DNA from: Candidatus Solirubrobacter pratensis | GTDB taxonomy: Bacteria > Actinomycetota > Thermoleophilia > Solirubrobacterales > Solirubrobacteraceae | Direction of reading: 5' to 3' | Assembly (NCBI RefSeq): GCF_000425945.1 | Contig: NZ_AUEK01000017.1 | Coordinates: 1-64,000 of the forward strand | DNA: 64,000 nucleotides | Shown: positions 35,685 to 43,396 of the stretch, in pieces | Layout of the letters: each line of letters starts with the position of its first letter | Position numbering within the stretch: position 1 is the first letter of the stretch | Notes under the pieces: model-generated | What the model was told of the DNA's origin: nothing | The model's input: the letters and a program-made list of their open reading frames with translations, nothing else | Database searches by the model: none | Made by a program: the position numbers and the translations under genes

Positions 35685-36544
35685 CAGGTGCGCACTCCTT
35701 CGTGATGCAGCAGCGGCTCATAGAGCTCCGGGCGGCGGTCGGCGAACAGCCGCACCGAATACGGCCCGTCGCCGGGCTCCTTGGTCTTCGCGCGCGCGAG
35801 CTCGAGATCGAGGTCGGCGACCACCAGCGCCTCGTCGGCGCCGGCCTCGGCGAACCGGCGGCCGAGCGGGTCGACGATCTGGCTCCAACCGAAGAACGAC
35901 ACCCCGCCTTCGTCGCCGCAGCGGTTGGCCGTAAGGAAGAAGACCGCGTTCTCGGCGGCTCGCGCGCGCGTGATGAACTCCGCGATCTCGCGCGCCTGCG
36001 ACGGCGAGTTGGTCGGATGGGCGATCACGTCGGCGCCCTGCAGCGCGAGGATGCGAGTGACCTCCGGGAAGCGCCAGTCGTAACAGATCTGGATCCCGAT
36101 CCGGCCGATCGGGGTGTCGAAGGCCTCGTAGGCATCGTCGCCGGGCACGGTGAAGCAGTCGACACCGACGCAGGCCACGTGCGACTTGCGATAGCGCCCG
36201 ATCAGCCCGTCCGGCCCGATCAGCGCGGCGGTGTTGCGCAGTCGGTCGCCGTCACGCTCGAGCAGCCCGATCACGCAATGGACCCCGGTGCGCGCGCAGG
36301 CCGCGGCGAGCGCGTCCGTGGACGGTCCCGGCACGGGCTCGGCGAAGCGCATCGCGGTCTCGGCGTCGGTGAACATGTACCCGCTGAGCGCGCATTCCGG
36401 GAACACCAGCAGGTCGCAGCCGGCGTCGGCGCCGGCCTGGATCCGCGCGATGCAGGTCGCGAGGTTCCCCGCCACGTCCCCGAGCCTGGGGTTGGTCTGC
36501 ACGACGGCGGCGCGCATCGAGGCACGCGATCCTACTCCGGTCAT
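35684..36544 (-). CDS. Carbon-nitrogen hydrolase (nitrilase superfamily), copy 1
   Basis: The 286-residue protein has the E-K-C triad of the nitrilase superfamily: Glu in FPECALSGYM, Lys in GRYRKSHV and Cys in QICYDWRFPE. It hydrolyses a nitrile, amide or carbamoyl group in the cytoplasm. The start at 36544 overlaps the preceding stop (ATGA); an internal ATG at 36517 begins right at MRAAVVQTNP. A second, different member is encoded at 44965-45780. Operon position points to deamidation or decarbamoylation in the same pathway. Confidence 0.9.
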   Translation of the reverse strand: MTGVGSRASMRAAVVQTNPRLGDVAGNLATCIARIQAGADAGCDLLVFPECALSGYMFTDAETAMRFAEPVPGPSTDALAAACARTGVHCVIGLLERDGDRLRNTAALIGPDGLIGRYRKSHVACVGVDCFTVPGDDAYEAFDTPIGRIGIQICYDWRFPEVTRILALQGADVIAHPTNSPSQAREIAEFITRARAAENAVFFLTANRCGDEGGVSFFGWSQIVDPLGRRFAEAGADEALVVADLDLELARAKTKEPGDGPYSVRLFADRRPELYEPLLHHEGVRT

Positions 36545-37083
36545 ACGAGCGCCTCGAGGAAGCGCGCGCACACGCGCGGCGGGTCGACGAACGGGCTCGG
36601 CCCCGGCCACCCCGGCTCGTCGATCGCCGCGACGACGACGCAGGGCCGGGCGAGCCGGGTGACGGCGTCCGCGACCTCGGCGGGGGTCCGTGCCTCGGCG
36701 CCGGTGACGCCGGGCAGTGCGCGCGCGACGCTCGCCGCGACGGCCGGCGCGACGACCGGCTGGCCTCCCGTGATCGAGTAGCTGCCGTCGTCGAGCACGA
36801 GCACGAGCAGATTCGGCGGGGCCAGGCCGGCCAGCGACCACAGCGAGCCGGCTCCCATGGCCAGCTCGCCGTCGCCGAGAACGGCCACGACTGCGCGCTC
36901 CGGGCGGCGATCGGCCACGCCGAGCGCGGCCGCGAGGGCGCAGCCCATCGCGCCGCCCATGTACAGGTGGGGCCCATCGCCTGACGCGAGCCGCAGTGCC
37001 GAGGTGGCGGTGCCCAGCGAGGAGACGAACAGCGCATCGGGCGCCGCTCCGACCGCGGCGGCGACCGCCTCAGATGGATTCAC
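36541..37083 (-). CDS. ThDP decarboxylase beta-type subunit (sulfopyruvate-decarboxylase-like)
   Basis: The 180-residue protein is only the PP half of a thiamine enzyme: MGGAMGCALAAALGVADRRP, then GDGELAMGAGSLWSLAGLAP with the metal and ThDP motif closing in LDDGSYSITGG. The PYR half is the gene just upstream, so the two are expected to form an alpha/beta enzyme like sulfopyruvate or phosphonopyruvate decarboxylase (ComD/ComE). The overlap with the alpha gene is 14 nt. The 2-oxo acid substrate is unknown. Confidence 0.87.
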   Translation of the reverse strand: MNPSEAVAAAVGAAPDALFVSSLGTATSALRLASGDGPHLYMGGAMGCALAAALGVADRRPERAVVAVLGDGELAMGAGSLWSLAGLAPPNLLVLVLDDGSYSITGGQPVVAPAVAASVARALPGVTGAEARTPAEVADAVTRLARPCVVVAAIDEPGWPGPSPFVDPPRVCARFLEALV

Positions 37084-37591
37084 GCTGACCTCCCAGCGCC
37101 GGCTCGAGGATGACGGCGGCCGAGCAGCGCCCTTCGTAGGCGAGCGTCAGCGCGCCGGCGGTCGCCGGGCCGGCATCGGCCTCCGCCGCGACCGGGAACG
37201 CCTGGATGCCCAGCGCGGCGAGCAGCGCCGGCGTCGCGCGCCCCATGGGGACCTGCGACGGGTTCGCCTCGCCGAGCGTGCCGCGCATCGAGAGCACGAC
37301 GGGGACGCCGAGGCCGTACGGGATCGCGAACGAGCCGAACGCATTCAGCGCGTTGCCGAGCCCGGAGTTCTGCATCAGCACGGCGGCGCGGCCGCCGGCC
37401 GCCTGGAATGCCGCGGCGTACGCGACGCACTCCTCCTCGCGCGTCAACGTGCGCACTCGCTGCCCGTCACGCTCCAGCGCGGCGACGATGCCGCGCAGGC
37501 GCGCGTCCGGCACGTAGGCGACCGCTTCCACGCCGCCGGCCTGCAGCGCGCCGGCGATCGCCTGCTGCCACGGTAGGATCGACACGCTCAC
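37070..37591 (-). CDS. ThDP decarboxylase alpha-type subunit (sulfopyruvate-decarboxylase-like)
   Basis: The 173-residue protein is the PYR half of a split thiamine enzyme. The activating Glu is seen in LTREEECVAYAAAFQAAGGR, followed by VLMQNSGLGNALNAFGSF and VVLSMRGTLGEANPSQ. These match ComD-like alpha subunits in size and order. The GTG at 37591 overlaps the RraA-like stop (GTGA). It partners with the beta-type gene downstream. Confidence 0.87.
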   Translation of the reverse strand: MSVSILPWQQAIAGALQAGGVEAVAYVPDARLRGIVAALERDGQRVRTLTREEECVAYAAAFQAAGGRAAVLMQNSGLGNALNAFGSFAIPYGLGVPVVLSMRGTLGEANPSQVPMGRATPALLAALGIQAFPVAAEADAGPATAGALTLAYEGRCSAAVILEPALGGQRESI

Positions 37592-38361
37592 CAGCGATCC
37601 GGACGCAGCTCGCGCGCGATCTGCGCGGGGGTGGAGCCGCTGTCGATGGCGGCCTCGATCTCGCGCTCGGCCGCTTCCGCCGCGCGTGCGTGCTCGAGGA
37701 CGTCCGGCGCCCGCTCGCGCGGCACGACGCAGACCCCGGTCACGTCCGCCAGCACGAGGTCGCCGGGCTCCACCGTGAGCCCGGCGAGCGCGACCGGCCC
37801 GTTGAGCTCGACCGCGCGCAGGCGGTGCTTGCCGCTCACCGGCGTGATGCCGCGAGACCACACCGGGACGCCGACATCGAGCACCGAGTCGACGTCGCGG
37901 ATCGCTCCGTCGACGACGCACCCCGCGATGCCCAGCCGGCGTGCCCAGCGTGCGGACAGCGAGCCCATCACCGAAGCGCCGGTGAATCCGTGGCAGTCGA
38001 ATACCGCGACGTCTCCGCCCCGTCCGATGCCGTAGAGGTCGCGCTCGGCCAGACGGGCGCGCTCGCCGCGCGCCAGCAGCGCGGCGGGACTGCCGCCCTC
38101 GGCCGTGTAGCGGATCGTGATGGCGGGTCCGCAGATTCGGATCGCGGGCCGCAACGGCGCGAGCACCGATGCGCCGACCGCGCCGCCGATGCCCAGCGAG
38201 TCGAGCACGTCCGAGACCGTCGAGCACAGGTCCGAAAGCGCGAGAAGACCGGCCACGACGCCCTGGTCCGGCCGTTCGATGTCCACGCGCGCGATCCGCT
38301 CCTCCTCGATCAGGCCGAGGAGGCGCTCGCGAACCGGCGCCAGCTCCGCCTCGGTCGCCAT
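37588..38361 (-). CDS. RraA-like HMG/CHA aldolase-family protein
   Basis: The 257-residue protein matches the RraA fold: STVSDVLDSLGIGGAV, IRICGPAITIRY, GDVAVFDCHGFTGASVMGSL, AGCVVDGAIRDVD and LVLADVTGVCVVPRERA. Members act as HMG/CHA aldolases, oxaloacetate decarboxylases or regulators of RNase E. In this operon, between a deacetylase-type amidase and a ThDP decarboxylase, a carbon-carbon lyase or decarboxylase of a hydroxy-acid is the better guess. The ATG at 38361 shares a base with the previous stop. Confidence 0.85.
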   Translation of the reverse strand: MATEAELAPVRERLLGLIEEERIARVDIERPDQGVVAGLLALSDLCSTVSDVLDSLGIGGAVGASVLAPLRPAIRICGPAITIRYTAEGGSPAALLARGERARLAERDLYGIGRGGDVAVFDCHGFTGASVMGSLSARWARRLGIAGCVVDGAIRDVDSVLDVGVPVWSRGITPVSGKHRLRAVELNGPVALAGLTVEPGDLVLADVTGVCVVPRERAPDVLEHARAAEAAEREIEAAIDSGSTPAQIARELRPDRW

Positions 38362-39314
38362 CAGACGCTGACCCACTGGCTCGCCGGCTGCTGCTCGATG
38401 AAGGTCCGCGCGATGTCGATCCGGCGCGCGAACCAGACGTCGCCGAGCGACTGCGCGTAGTCGATGAAGCGGGCCAGCGCGTCGGCGCGCGCGGGATTGC
38501 CGGTGATGCGCGGGTGCAGGCCGATCGACATCATGCGCGGGACGTCATCGCCGTCGTCGCGAAGGCGGTCGAGGTGCGCCTTGGCGGTCTCGAAGAAGTG
38601 CTCCGGGCTGCCGAAGCCCTGCGGCACGACGTAGCGGGCGTCGTTGACGACGAGGCCGTAGGGCACGATCAGGTGCGGGCGCCCGAGCACGACGGTCCAG
38701 TACGGCAGGTCGTCGTTGTAGACGTCGGAGTCGTAGAGGAATCCGCCCTCCTCCACGACCAGCTCGCGCGTGTTGACGCTCATCTCGCGGCAGTACCAGC
38801 CGAGCGGCCGCGAGCCGGTCGTGCGCTCGATCGACTCGATCGCCCGGCGGATCGCCTCGCGCTCCTCGTCGCGCGTCATCTCGAAGTGATTGCTCCAGCG
38901 GAAGCCGTGTCCGGCCGCCTCGTCGCCGCGGCGCGCGAGCTTCTCCGCCACCGCGGGGTTGCGCTCCAGCGCGACCGCCGCCGCGAAGAACGTGACGGGG
39001 ATGTCCGCCTTGTCGAAGACCCGCAGCAGTCGCCAGATCCCCGCGCGCGTGCCGTACTCGTACATCGTCTCGACCGCGAGGTCGCGCTGGCCCTCGAGCG
39101 CGAACGGGAGCTCGTAGAGGATGTCGTTCTCGCCGTCGCCCATCGCGAAGGTCTTCTCCGAGCCTTCCTCGTAGTTGATGACGATCTGCACGGCGACCTT
39201 CGCATCGCCGTCCCAGCGCACACGCGGCGGATGCTCGCCATAGCCGATGAGCTCGCGCGGCGGGCCGGCGACCGGGAAGTCACGCGACTGGAAGAACTTG
39301 GGGTCGAACGTCAT
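38361..39314 (-). CDS. PuuE/allantoinase-type polysaccharide-deacetylase-fold amidase
   Basis: The 317-residue protein has the NodB-like fold as used in PuuE allantoinases: RELIGYGEHPPRVRWDGDAKV and VQIVINYEEGSEKTFAMGD at the N terminus, then DIPVTFFAAAVALERNP, GHGFRWSNHFEMTRDEE, WYCREMSVNTREL and LHPRITGNPAR. Such proteins hydrolyse cyclic ureides or amides instead of sugars. It begins the six-gene operon, 41 bp from the divergent CitE-like gene. Purine degradation is not supported by other neighbours, so the ring compound could be something else. Confidence 0.85.
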   Translation of the reverse strand: MTFDPKFFQSRDFPVAGPPRELIGYGEHPPRVRWDGDAKVAVQIVINYEEGSEKTFAMGDGENDILYELPFALEGQRDLAVETMYEYGTRAGIWRLLRVFDKADIPVTFFAAAVALERNPAVAEKLARRGDEAAGHGFRWSNHFEMTRDEEREAIRRAIESIERTTGSRPLGWYCREMSVNTRELVVEEGGFLYDSDVYNDDLPYWTVVLGRPHLIVPYGLVVNDARYVVPQGFGSPEHFFETAKAHLDRLRDDGDDVPRMMSIGLHPRITGNPARADALARFIDYAQSLGDVWFARRIDIARTFIEQQPASQWVSV

Positions 39315-39355
39315 CCCGGCTCCTTGCTCGTGTCAGTGGATATCGTGCGCACGGC

Positions 39356-40030
39356 GTGCCCGCCCTGCCCTTCCGCTCGCTGCTGTTCCTCGGCGCCGAT
39401 GACCCGGAGCGGCTGGCCTCCGCGTTCGAGACCGAAGCCGACGCCGTGGTCGCCGACCTCGAGGACTTCACGCCGGCCGATCGCAAGGACGCGGCGCGCC
39501 GCACCCTTTCCGACGTCTTCCCGGGCGCGCGCGGCGCCGCGCGCCTGGTGCGCATCAACGTGCCCGGGAGCGAGTTCGCGGCGGCCGACCTGGACGCGAT
39601 CGGCGGCCTCGAGCTCGACGCGATCGTCGTCCCGAAGGCGACGCCCGAGGGCATCGCGATGCTCGGCCCCGAAGGTCCGCCGCTGATCGCCATCATCGAG
39701 TCCGCGGCCGGCCTGCACAGCGCCTACGAGATCGCGCGCTCGGAGCGCGTCGGCGCGCTCGTGCTGGGCGCCAACGACCTCGGTGCCGACCTCCGGCTCC
39801 AGGCGCGGCCTGACGCGCTGGAGCTCCTCTACGCGCGTTCGCGGGTGGTCGCGGAGTCGGCCGCGGCCGGCATCCGCGCGCCGTTCGACCGCGTCTTCAA
39901 TCGCTACGACGACCCGGACGGCCTCGAAGCCGACGCGCGCTTCGCCCGCTCGCTCGGCTTCGGCGGCAAGGGCTGCACACACGTCTCGCAGCCCGGCGTC
40001 GTCAACCGCGTCTTCGACGGGCACGCTTAG
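39356..40030 (+). CDS. HpcH/CitE-family aldolase/CoA-ester lyase
   Basis: The 224-residue protein matches the CitE-like TIM barrel: RSLLFLGADDPERLASAF, the metal-binding Glu/Asp in DAVVADLEDFTPADRK, LVRINVPGSEF with the substrate Arg, AIVVPKATPEG, and IIESAAGLHSAYEIA. It would cleave a 3-hydroxyacyl-CoA or a related hydroxy-acid. The chain is a little short for CitE, so the lid domain may be reduced. The GTG at 39356 faces the PuuE-type gene. It overlaps the end of the convergent aminotransferase gene by 4 nt. Confidence 0.85.
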   Translation: MPALPFRSLLFLGADDPERLASAFETEADAVVADLEDFTPADRKDAARRTLSDVFPGARGAARLVRINVPGSEFAAADLDAIGGLELDAIVVPKATPEGIAMLGPEGPPLIAIIESAAGLHSAYEIARSERVGALVLGANDLGADLRLQARPDALELLYARSRVVAESAAAGIRAPFDRVFNRYDDPDGLEADARFARSLGFGGKGCTHVSQPGVVNRVFDGHA

Positions 40031-41145
40031 CGCGCCTCCCGCACGAGCGTCGCGAGCCGCCGGGCGCCCTCGTCGATCTCCTCGACCGACGGGTAGCTGA
40101 AGGCCAGCCGCGCCGTCCCGGCGCCGCGCTCGCCGGCGAAGAAGCCGGCGCCCGGCACGAACGCGACGCCGGCGGCGGCCGCGCGCGCGTTGAGCTCGGT
40201 GGCGTCGAGCGACGCGGGCAGCTCGAGCCAGAGGAAGTAGCCGCCGTCCGGGCGCGTCCACGTCGCGACGCCTTCGAGCTGGTCCTCGAGAACGCGCAGC
40301 AGCGCGTCGCGGCGCGCGCCGAGGAAGCCGCCGAGGTGGCGCAGGTGCGGGCCGAGATGCCCGCCCTCGAGGAACTCCAGCAGCTGGGCCTGCGCGAGCA
40401 GCGGCGGCGAGACGTACGTGTGCGTGGCCATCGCCTCGATCGGGGCTGCGAGCTGCGGCGGCAGCAGCGCGTAGCCGACCCGCAGCCCGGGCGCCACGGT
40501 CTTCGAGAACGAGGAGGTGAACAGCGCCAGCTCCTCCGCGCCGCGCTCGTACAGCAGCGCGTGCAGGTACGGCTCGTGCTCGCCTTCGATGCGGACGTCG
40601 CGGTAGGGGTCGTCCTCGTAGATCAGCAGCTCGTGCTCGATCGCGAAGTCGACCAGCGCGACGCGCTGCTCGCGGGTCAGCGTCCGGCCGGTGGGGTTGT
40701 GGAACGTCGGCAGGACGTAGAGCAGGCGCGGTCGCTCGCCCTCGCGCAGCAGCGCTTGGAGCCGGTCCAGGTCCAGCCCCGCGTCGGTGCGGTCGACGGT
40801 CACGACGCCGGCGCCCGCTTCGGCGAGCGCGCGCAGCATGCGGTCGTAGGTCGGCGCCTCGACGATCGCGCGGCCGCCGCCGGCGAAGCGCTCGCGCACG
40901 ATGAAGTTCAGCGCGATCAGCGATCCAGGGGTCAGCGCCACGCGGTCGGCCGTGGTGCCGTGGCGCTCTGCGATCCACTCCCGCAGCGGCTCGAAGCCGA
41001 GCGGCGGGCCGTAGTTGAGCGCGACCCTGCCGTGCCGCTCGACGGCGCGGCGAGCGCAGTCGGCGAGCAGCTGGGCAGGGAACATGTCGGGCGACGGGAT
41101 GCCGCGCGCGAGCGAGATCACGCCGGCCGCGGGCAGGACGCTCAT
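40027..41145 (-). CDS. PLP-dependent class I/II aminotransferase
   Basis: The 372-residue protein matches 2-aminoadipate/MocR-type aminotransferases lacking the DNA-binding part: GVISLARGIPSPDMFP, LTPGSLIALNF, VLPTFHNPTGRTL, YEDDPYRDV and the Schiff-base Lys in FTSSFSKTVAPGLRVGY. A C-terminal FVPGAGFFAG and RLAFSYP complete the family order. It is the last gene of a five-gene operon (permease, isochorismatase, two SDRs, aminotransferase) with gaps of only 7-9 nt. Amino donor and acceptor are unknown. Confidence 0.9.
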   Translation of the reverse strand: MSVLPAAGVISLARGIPSPDMFPAQLLADCARRAVERHGRVALNYGPPLGFEPLREWIAERHGTTADRVALTPGSLIALNFIVRERFAGGGRAIVEAPTYDRMLRALAEAGAGVVTVDRTDAGLDLDRLQALLREGERPRLLYVLPTFHNPTGRTLTREQRVALVDFAIEHELLIYEDDPYRDVRIEGEHEPYLHALLYERGAEELALFTSSFSKTVAPGLRVGYALLPPQLAAPIEAMATHTYVSPPLLAQAQLLEFLEGGHLGPHLRHLGGFLGARRDALLRVLEDQLEGVATWTRPDGGYFLWLELPASLDATELNARAAAAGVAFVPGAGFFAGERGAGTARLAFSYPSVEEIDEGARRLATLVREAR

Positions 41146-41152
41146 GCCGCGG

Positions 41153-41929
41153 TCAATCCAGCCCCGCCAGCGAGCGCGCGCCGTCGGCGACGATCAGCTG
41201 GCCGGTGACGTAGGCGGACTCCTCGCTGGCGAGGAACCGGTAGAGATACGCGATGTCCTCGGGCTGGCCGACGCGCCGCAGCGGCACCTTCGGCGCGACG
41301 GCCGCGACGCCGTCGGGCCCGAGCGAGTTGACCGGGTCGAGCGCCTGCGGCGTCTCGATCACGCCCGGCGCGACCGCGTTGGCCGTGATGCCGTCCGGCC
41401 CGTAGTCGACCGCGAGGTTCTGCACGAGCCCGACGATCGCCGCCTTGGACGCCGCGTACTGCGGATGCAGCGGCCATGCGGAGACCGTTCCCGCGACCGA
41501 CGAGGTGGCGATCAGGCGCCCGTAGCCGGCCTTGCGCATGTGCGGCAGCACGGCGCGGAAGACGCGCCAGACACCGGTGAGGTCGACGTCGAGCGTCGCG
41601 TACCAGGCGTCGTCGTCGAGCTGCTCGAGCGGGACCGTGCGGGCGATGCCCGCATTGGCGACGGCGATGTCGACCGAGCCGAGCTCGGACACGCAGCGCT
41701 CGACCAGCGCCTCGACCTGGCCGCTGTCGCGCACGTCGACCTCGCAGACAAGCGCTCTGCGCCCGGCCGCCTCGACCGCGGCGCGCACCGGCTCGACGTC
41801 GTGCGGATCGCCGGGATACCAGGCGATCCCGATGTCGGCGCCGCCCTCCGCGAAGATCCTCGCGGTGGCCGCGCCGATGCCGGACGCCGCCCCGGTGATC
41901 ACCGCGACCCTGCCTTCTAGATCGAACAC
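41153..41929 (-). CDS. Short-chain dehydrogenase/reductase, copy 1
   Basis: The 258-residue SDR has GAASGIGAATA for NAD(P) binding, NAGIARTVPL, catalytic Ser in ATSSVAGTVSAWP, YAASKAAIVG (Tyr, Lys) and a C-terminal YVTGQLIVADGARS. It oxidises or reduces a hydroxyl/keto group. It is 9 nt after the second SDR gene and 7 nt before the aminotransferase gene, so the pair may carry out successive oxidations. Confidence 0.9.
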   Translation of the reverse strand: MFDLEGRVAVITGAASGIGAATARIFAEGGADIGIAWYPGDPHDVEPVRAAVEAAGRRALVCEVDVRDSGQVEALVERCVSELGSVDIAVANAGIARTVPLEQLDDDAWYATLDVDLTGVWRVFRAVLPHMRKAGYGRLIATSSVAGTVSAWPLHPQYAASKAAIVGLVQNLAVDYGPDGITANAVAPGVIETPQALDPVNSLGPDGVAAVAPKVPLRRVGQPEDIAYLYRFLASEESAYVTGQLIVADGARSLAGLD

Positions 41930-41938
41930 GCAGCCTCC

Positions 41939-42688
41939 TTAGAGCATCACGTCGCCGCCGTTCGGGCAGAGCGTCTGCCCGACGTAGTACGACGACTCGT
42001 CCGAGGCCAGGAACACCGCCGTGGGCGCCACCTCGTGGACCTCGCCGAAGCGGCCGATCGGCAGCTCCGACAGCTTCTGCGCGGCCCACTCGTCGGTCTC
42101 CTCGGCCATCATGTCGGTGAGGATCGGGCCGGGGGCGATGGCATTGACGTGGATGCCCTTGGTCGAGACCTCGCGCGCCAGCGCCTTGGTGAACCCGATC
42201 ACGCCGGCCTTGCTCGCGCTGTAGTGGACCATCTCGGTCCCGCCGATCTGCCCGAGCTGGGACGCGACGTTGATGATCTTGCCGCGGCCGCGGTCGAGCA
42301 TCCGCGGAAGCACCATGCGCGTGCACAGGAAGACGCCGCGGAGGTTGACCCCGATCACGCGGTCCCACTCCTCGACCGCGAGGTCCTGCAGGAAGAACTG
42401 GCCGAACGTGCCGGCGTTGTTGACCAGCACGTCGATCTCGCCGAACTCCTCGTAGGCGCGGTCGACCATCGCACGGACCGACGCCTCGTCGGACACGTCG
42501 GTGTGCACGAACACCGCTCTGCGGCCGGCGTCAGCGACCGCGTCGAGAACCGGCCGGGCGGCGTCCTCGCCGAGCCGGTCGGCGATCACGACGTCCGCTC
42601 CCTCGCCCGCGAACGCGGTCGCGATGGCGCCGCCGATCCCGCGGGCGCCTCCGGTCACGATCGCGACCCTGTCGAGCAACTTCTCCAT
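41939..42688 (-). CDS. Short-chain dehydrogenase/reductase, copy 2
   Basis: The 249-residue SDR has VTGGARGIGGAIATAF, VNNAGTFGQF, catalytic Ser in NVASQLGQIGGTEMV, and YSASKAGVIGFTKAL. Length and order are normal. It lies 9 nt from each neighbour in the permease operon. Its sequence differs enough from the adjacent SDR that a recent duplication is unlikely. Confidence 0.9.
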   Translation of the reverse strand: MEKLLDRVAIVTGGARGIGGAIATAFAGEGADVVIADRLGEDAARPVLDAVADAGRRAVFVHTDVSDEASVRAMVDRAYEEFGEIDVLVNNAGTFGQFFLQDLAVEEWDRVIGVNLRGVFLCTRMVLPRMLDRGRGKIINVASQLGQIGGTEMVHYSASKAGVIGFTKALAREVSTKGIHVNAIAPGPILTDMMAEETDEWAAQKLSELPIGRFGEVHEVAPTAVFLASDESSYYVGQTLCPNGGDVML

Positions 42689-42697
42689 CTCGTCTCC

Positions 42698-43387
42698 TTA
42701 GGGCCGGCGACCGGACTCGGACTGCGACCATTCGGCGAGGATCTCCTCCGAGGCGGCGAGATCGAAGCGGTGGCGCATGAGCAGCAGCGACGCGTCGTGC
42801 TGCGCGCGGTCGTCGCTCGCGACGCAGTCCTCCGCGATCACGACGTAGTAGTCGGCGAACAGGCCGTCGCGCGCGGTGGACTCCACGCACCCCTCGGTCG
42901 TGCAGCCCGACACGACGATCGACTTGATGCCGTTGCTGCGCAGCAGCATGTCGAGGTTGGTGCCCCAGAACGCGCTGGAGCGGTACTTCTTGACGATCCA
43001 GTCACCATCCTGCGGCGCGAGTTCGGGGATCACCTCTTGGCCGACGGAGCCGTCGGGCGTGTAGCTCAGCGGCTCCACGACGCCGTCGGCCCCGAGATGC
43101 AGCCGCAGGTTGAAGCGGATCTGCGCCGGCGACTCGCTCCGGCGCCCTGGCAACACCGTCATCTGGATGTAGATGACGGGGGCCCCGGCGGCCCGCGCGC
43201 CCTCGATCAGGCGGGCGAGCCGGGGGATCATCAGCGGGTACATCGAGATGTCGACGCCGAGCTTGTCGAACGCGCCGCCGGGAATGCAGAAGTCGCGCTG
43301 CATGTCGACGACGACCAGCGCCGTGTGGCGCGGGTCGACAAGCTCCGTGAGCGTCGTGAAGACCTCCTTGCCCTCGATCTCGATCAC
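42698..43387 (-). CDS. Isochorismatase-family cysteine hydrolase
   Basis: The 229-residue protein has the catalytic Asp in ALVVVDMQRDFCIPGGAF, the Lys in WIVKKYRSSAFWGTNLD and the nucleophile Cys in VVSGCTTEGCVESTARDGLF. This is the D-K-C triad of amidases such as N-carbamoylsarcosine amidase, biuret amidohydrolase and RutB-like ureidoacrylate amidase, not only isochorismatase. Operon neighbours make an amide or carbamoyl substrate likely. Confidence 0.9.
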   Translation of the reverse strand: MIEIEGKEVFTTLTELVDPRHTALVVVDMQRDFCIPGGAFDKLGVDISMYPLMIPRLARLIEGARAAGAPVIYIQMTVLPGRRSESPAQIRFNLRLHLGADGVVEPLSYTPDGSVGQEVIPELAPQDGDWIVKKYRSSAFWGTNLDMLLRSNGIKSIVVSGCTTEGCVESTARDGLFADYYVVIAEDCVASDDRAQHDASLLLMRHRFDLAASEEILAEWSQSESGRRP

Positions 43388-43396
43388 GGGCGACCC

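Noticed and set aside
38361..39314. Purine (allantoin) degradation cluster
   Set aside because: Only the PuuE-type fold supports it; no uricase, allantoicase, ureidoglycolate gene or xanthine dehydrogenase is present, and the PucR-type gene is 20 kb away.
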